9,243 bases of DNA, taken from an uncultured Bacteroidaceae bacterium (GTDB lineage: Bacteria; Bacteroidota; Bacteroidia; Bacteroidales; Bacteroidaceae). A program made the position numbers and the translations under genes. Location: contig CAKRMO010000028.1 of NCBI GenBank assembly GCA_934364765.1, forward strand, positions 1 through 9,243. Direction: 5' to 3'. The notes under the pieces are model-generated. The model was not told where the DNA came from, did no database searches, and saw nothing but the letters and a program-made list of their open reading frames with translations. Below, piece by piece: positions 6,512 to 9,243 of this stretch (its first letter is position 1; every line of letters starts with the position of its first letter).

Positions 6512-6591
6512 CGGAAATTATATGGGACATGGGAAAAACCACGTCCTATGCAGGAAAAATTATGTCTGATATAATTTGAATTACATCAGAC
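6512..6591 (-). repeat. 80-bp dispersed element, copy B
   Basis: The minus strand here aligns ungapped with plus-strand 5024-5103 (59 of 80 bases by my count), so the protease gene lies between two inverted copies. Copy B is the better-structured one. It contains the inner part of the 20-bp stem at 6556-6599 and the whole 8-bp hairpin at 6525-6546. It begins 36 bp beyond the stop of the complete GH97 gene, points the same way as that gene, and ends 131 bp before the protease start. It may be a decayed mobile repeat, a 3'-UTR structure or a regulatory RNA element. Confidence 0.6.
6525..6546 (-). other. 8-bp hairpin inside copy B
   Basis: On the minus strand GGACGTGG (6546-6539) pairs with CCATGTCC (6532-6525) around a TTTTTC loop. 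The single non-Watson-Crick position is a G-U pair in minus-strand RNA but would be an A-C mismatch in plus-strand RNA. It is the second of two stems in copy B, 9 bases downstream of the first. Confidence 0.5.
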
Positions 6592-6599
6592 ATAATTTT
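6556..6599 (-). terminator. 20-bp hairpin downstream of GH97, putative terminator or 3'-UTR structure
   Basis: The arms 6556-6575 and 6580-6599 are inverted repeats of 20 bases around a 4-base loop (TTGA on the plus strand), with one imperfect position. In minus-strand RNA that position is a G-U pair, so the stem is continuous; on the plus strand it would be A-C. The stem starts 28 bp after the GH97 stop and is AU-rich, ending in UUUU and followed by one more U. That fits a terminator of the GH97 operon only loosely, because strong terminators are usually GC-rich. An alternative is a palindromic protein-binding site or repeat end. Confidence 0.5.
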
Positions 6600-6626
6600 C
6601 GCGCCTTGCGCAACACGCCGGACATT

Positions 6627-8594
6627 CTACTTCAGCAGCAATCCGCCGTTAGGCTGTATCACAACCTTTGCCTCGCCCTTGGCGTTGACTTTCAGCTTTT
6701 GCATCTGCCCCTGCGGAAGTGCATCACCCTTGGCGGGGCGGTCGTTGTAATAAGCTACCTGCTTGCCGGCAAACATGGGAAGGTTTAGCGTGAGTTTCAG
6801 TTCCTTTTCTTCCGCATTCAGTCCCGCCACGTACCATTTGCCGCCGCTGCGGCGCGCCACGATGAAATATTTGCCGGGATAGCCGTCAACAAAGCGCGTC
6901 TCGTCCCATGCGGTGGGGATTTCCTTCAGCAGGTCGAGCTCGAACTGCGGAAGTTCGTCAAGATTGTTGGGCATCATGCCTATGCACTGCACCTCGGTCT
7001 GCGTGAAGATTGCGGCGGCGATTTCAAGAATGTCCGATGTGTGGCGGCGGTGGCGGCTCTTGTTGTCGCGCGACATGAACTTGTTCATCAGTGTTCCGCC
7101 ATAGTCCATCGCCCCAACGGCATTGCGCGTGAAAGCGAATGTGGCGAGTTCCTGCGCCTCGCTCTTTGCGCTCTCCTCGTTGAAATACACGTTCTCGGAA
7201 GCCCGCACAGCCTCGGAGGAAATGAAGTTGGGGTACATCCTCTCCCAACCGCGTGGCAGTGTGCAGCCGTGGAAAATCACGAATATGCCGAAATCGTTGG
7301 CGTCGGCGAGGATGTCCTCGTAAAGTTTCATGACCTCCTGCTTGTCGCAGCCGAAATAGTCAACCTTTATTCCCGCAACGCCGATGTCCTTGAGCCATTT
7401 CATCTCACGGCGGCGTATATAGCCCTTGTCCATAAGGTTTCGCGGACCTTCGTGAGTGTCGTTTATATGTCCGTTGGAACTGTACCAAAGAATAAGGCGC
7501 ACACCTTTCGACATTGCATACTTGCTCAATTCCGCCATTCGCTTGCGCCCTATTTTCTCGTCGCGCTCCCAGTTGGCGTCTATAAGATTGTATTCATATC
7601 CCATTGCAGCCGCCATGTCGGTGAACTGTTTCTGGTCCTCCATGTTTATGGACGGGTCCTGCCAGTTTATCCAACTCCACACGTAACGTCCTGGCTTGTA
7701 GGTTTGCGAAGCCTCGTAAAGAGGTTTTACCACATCATACGGAATTGTGGTCTCAACAATGGGCTTGAGCGATGAGCCTACGGTTATCGTGCGCCAAGGG
7801 GTTGAACCCGGAAGCGGGAAACCGCACACCGCCGAACCGAGACCGCTGCCCTGCCCCGGCAGAGGAAACGTAACGGTATAGCCTTCGCCGGGAACATATT
7901 CAGAAAGCGAGCAACCGGCATAATCGCTGTCAGTCCCTGTTTCGCCAAGCAGCATCCAGCCGTCGTCGCCCACGCGGAAAAGGGCGGGGAAAGCGTAACC
8001 TTCGCCGTATTGCGACTTCACATTGAGCGGGGCATCGAGCGAAAACTTCTCCTCGTATGCCGGCGTGGCCCTGCACCAGCCTGTTTCTGCCGGGCTGAGC
8101 GGAGAGATGAACGCCGTGGAGCGGGCGGGAATGTTGAATGACGTGGCTTCGCGGTCAATGCGTATGCTGTACCAAGTGCCGGTTATATAGAATGAATAGC
8201 GGAAAGCCACATCGTTGTCCGACACGTTGAATGTTACAGTCATCAACTGGTTCTGGGCGTTTGTGAAGTCAATGCGCATTCGGTTTGCCACATAATGCAC
8301 TTCGGAACACTTGATGCGGGTCAGCTTATAGCTCTCGTCTATTTTTGAAGCCTGTGCCCCCGTGAGTTTAAGCCCTTGGGTGAAATCGCCTACGTTCGAG
8401 ACCACACCAAGGCGTGAAGAATCAAGAAACCTCTTTCCGTCGTACAAAATGGTATAACTGGCTTTTCCGCCGTTGTCGTTCACCTCCACAACCAGTTTGC
8501 CGTCGGGAGAGGCAACCTTTACGTTCCCCGCGTGCAAGGTGCTGAAAAACGCACAGGCAAACAACGTTGAAAATATTGCGGCCTTTTTCACCAT
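6627..8594 (-). CDS. GH97 family alpha-glycosidase, retaining type (complete copy)
   Basis: A 655-residue secreted enzyme of the GH97 family, which hydrolyses alpha-glucosides or alpha-galactosides. A signal peptide covers residues 1-22 (MVKKAAIF to STLHA). The N-terminal beta-supersandwich domain runs from about 24 to 285, opening with VASPDGKLVVEV. The (beta/alpha)8 catalytic domain runs from about 290 to 560 (RYVWSWINW, YEYNLIDANWE, GVRLILWYSS, GVAGIKVDYFG, FHGCTLPRGWERMYPN). A C-terminal beta domain follows. Asp412 in KVDYF occupies the place of the nucleophile of retaining GH97 enzymes such as the Bacteroides alpha-galactosidase; inverting SusB-type members lack it. Glu461 in SSEAVRASE is the likely acid/base. 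An alpha-galactosidase-like, retaining activity is therefore favoured, but the substrate is inferred. It lies 29 bp after the paralogous copy, so the two are co-transcribed. The stop is TAG, followed by the copy B hairpin. Confidence 0.93.
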   Translation of the reverse strand: MVKKAAIFSTLFACAFFSTLHAGNVKVASPDGKLVVEVNDNGGKASYTILYDGKRFLDSSRLGVVSNVGDFTQGLKLTGAQASKIDESYKLTRIKCSEVHYVANRMRIDFTNAQNQLMTVTFNVSDNDVAFRYSFYITGTWYSIRIDREATSFNIPARSTAFISPLSPAETGWCRATPAYEEKFSLDAPLNVKSQYGEGYAFPALFRVGDDGWMLLGETGTDSDYAGCSLSEYVPGEGYTVTFPLPGQGSGLGSAVCGFPLPGSTPWRTITVGSSLKPIVETTIPYDVVKPLYEASQTYKPGRYVWSWINWQDPSINMEDQKQFTDMAAAMGYEYNLIDANWERDEKIGRKRMAELSKYAMSKGVRLILWYSSNGHINDTHEGPRNLMDKGYIRRREMKWLKDIGVAGIKVDYFGCDKQEVMKLYEDILADANDFGIFVIFHGCTLPRGWERMYPNFISSEAVRASENVYFNEESAKSEAQELATFAFTRNAVGAMDYGGTLMNKFMSRDNKSRHRRHTSDILEIAAAIFTQTEVQCIGMMPNNLDELPQFELDLLKEIPTAWDETRFVDGYPGKYFIVARRSGGKWYVAGLNAEEKELKLTLNLPMFAGKQVAYYNDRPAKGDALPQGQMQKLKVNAKGEAKVVIQPNGGLLLK

Positions 8595-8623
8595 AATTGT
8601 ATTTACGCTAGAAATATAGTTGT

Positions 8624-9243
8624 TTACCGCAGCAGCAACCCGCCGTTGGGCTGGATTACCACCTTGGCCTCGCCCTTGGCGTTGACTTTAAGTTTTTGCA
8701 TCTGCCCCTGCGGAAGTGCGTCGCCCTTGGCGGGGCGGTCGTTGTAATAAGTTACCTGCTTGCCGGCAAACATGGGCAGGTTGAGCGTGAGTTTCAGTTC
8801 CTTTTCCCCCGCATTCATTCCTGCCACATACCATTTGTCCCCTTTGCGGCGTGCAACTATGAAATATTTGCCGGGATAGCCGTCAACAAACCGCGTCTCG
8901 TCCCAAGCTGCGGGGATTTCCCTCAGCATATCAAGCTCGAACTGCGGAAGCTCGTCAAGGTTGTTGGGCATGATGCCCACGCACTGCACATCGGACTGCG
9001 TGATATAGGCTGCCGCAATTTCGAGAATGTCAGAAGTGTAGCGGCGATGGCGGCTTTTGTTGTCGCGAGAGAAATATTTGTTGAGCATTGTGCCGCCGTA
9101 GTCCATTGAAGCCACAGCGTTGCGCGTGAATGCGAACGTGGTGAGCTCCCGTGCCTCGCTCTTTGCGCTCTCCTCGTTGAAATACACGTTCTCGGAAGCC
9201 CGCACAGCCTCTGAAGCTATAAAATTGGGGTACATCCTTTCCC
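8624..9243 (-). CDS. GH97 family alpha-glycosidase, tandem paralogue (C-terminal part only)
   Basis: The gene runs off the right edge; 206 complete codons plus two bases of another are visible. The Met at 9235 is internal. The upstream codons read Glu-Arg and part of a Trp, matching WERMYPN in the neighbouring GH97. The visible part covers the end of the catalytic domain, including the acid/base-bearing SEAVRASE segment, and the C-terminal beta domain. Over 203 residues I count 25 differences from the downstream copy and no gaps, about 88% identity. Changes cluster around the TLMNKFM versus TMLNKYF and AAAIFTQTE versus AAAYITQSD segments, while the last 50 residues differ only at two positions. 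It is the first gene of the pair in transcription order and ends 29 bp before the next start. The nucleophile region and signal peptide lie outside the window. Confidence 0.93.
   Translation of the reverse strand, partial: ERMYPNFIASEAVRASENVYFNEESAKSEARELTTFAFTRNAVASMDYGGTMLNKYFSRDNKSRHRRYTSDILEIAAAYITQSDVQCVGIMPNNLDELPQFELDMLREIPAAWDETRFVDGYPGKYFIVARRKGDKWYVAGMNAGEKELKLTLNLPMFAGKQVTYYNDRPAKGDALPQGQMQKLKVNAKGEAKVVIQPNGGLLLR

Noticed and set aside
5268..6591. The protease plus flanking inverted copies as an insertion sequence with terminal inverted repeats
   Set aside because: The enclosed protein is a serine protease, not a transposase, the repeats are diverged (about 74%), and I see no target-site duplication. 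Only the repeat relation is kept as a finding.
7041..7775. A 244-codon plus-strand open frame inside the GH97 gene
   Set aside because: It is antisense to clear GH97 catalytic motifs and the repeated region of the paralogue shows a similar shadow frame.

Overview
The window looks like part of a Bacteroidales (Bacteroidota) genome, of gut or oral type. Three things point there: several TAnnTTTG-type -7 promoter elements with no Shine-Dalgarno-like sequences before the starts, secreted and lipoprotein enzymes acting on host or plant glycans, and the families themselves (GH97, a GH33-type sialidase, a GHL10/DUF187 hydrolase with an FN3 domain, small outer-membrane beta-barrels). I cannot name a genus from the sequence alone.

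Left block, minus strand (1-2733). A GHL10 family glycoside hydrolase (2733-1021) is followed after 14 bp by a lipoprotein of unknown function (1006-86). The 3' end of that gene overlaps the start of another gene that runs off the window (114-1). These three look like one operon. Divergent from it, across 92 bp holding two opposed -7 elements, is a plus-strand cluster (2826-4858): a 77-residue two-helix membrane protein, a small outer-membrane beta-barrel protein and a secreted exo-sialidase, with gaps of 7 and 16 bp.

Middle (4859-6626). A 409-bp non-coding stretch (4859-5267) holds several hairpins and one copy (A) of an approximately 80-bp element. A minus-strand, lipoprotein-type, trypsin-fold serine protease follows (6380-5268), with a clear -7 promoter element. 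A second copy (B) of the 80-bp element lies between this protease and the gene upstream of it, in inverted orientation relative to copy A. Copy B can fold into a 20-bp and an 8-bp hairpin.

Right block, minus strand (6627-9243). Two tandem GH97 glycoside hydrolase genes lie 29 bp apart. The downstream copy is complete (655 residues). The upstream copy is cut by the window edge and shows only its C-terminal third. The two are about 88% identical over the 203 shared residues I compared, without gaps, so they are a recent tandem duplication.

Taken together, the region codes for secreted or surface enzymes that trim glycans (sialidase, GH97 alpha-glycosidases, GHL10) plus a surface or periplasmic protease. 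There is no SusC/SusD pair, sigma/anti-sigma pair or hybrid two-component regulator here, so it is not a classic polysaccharide utilization locus within these limits. The least explained feature is the pair of related, structured intergenic elements either side of the protease gene.
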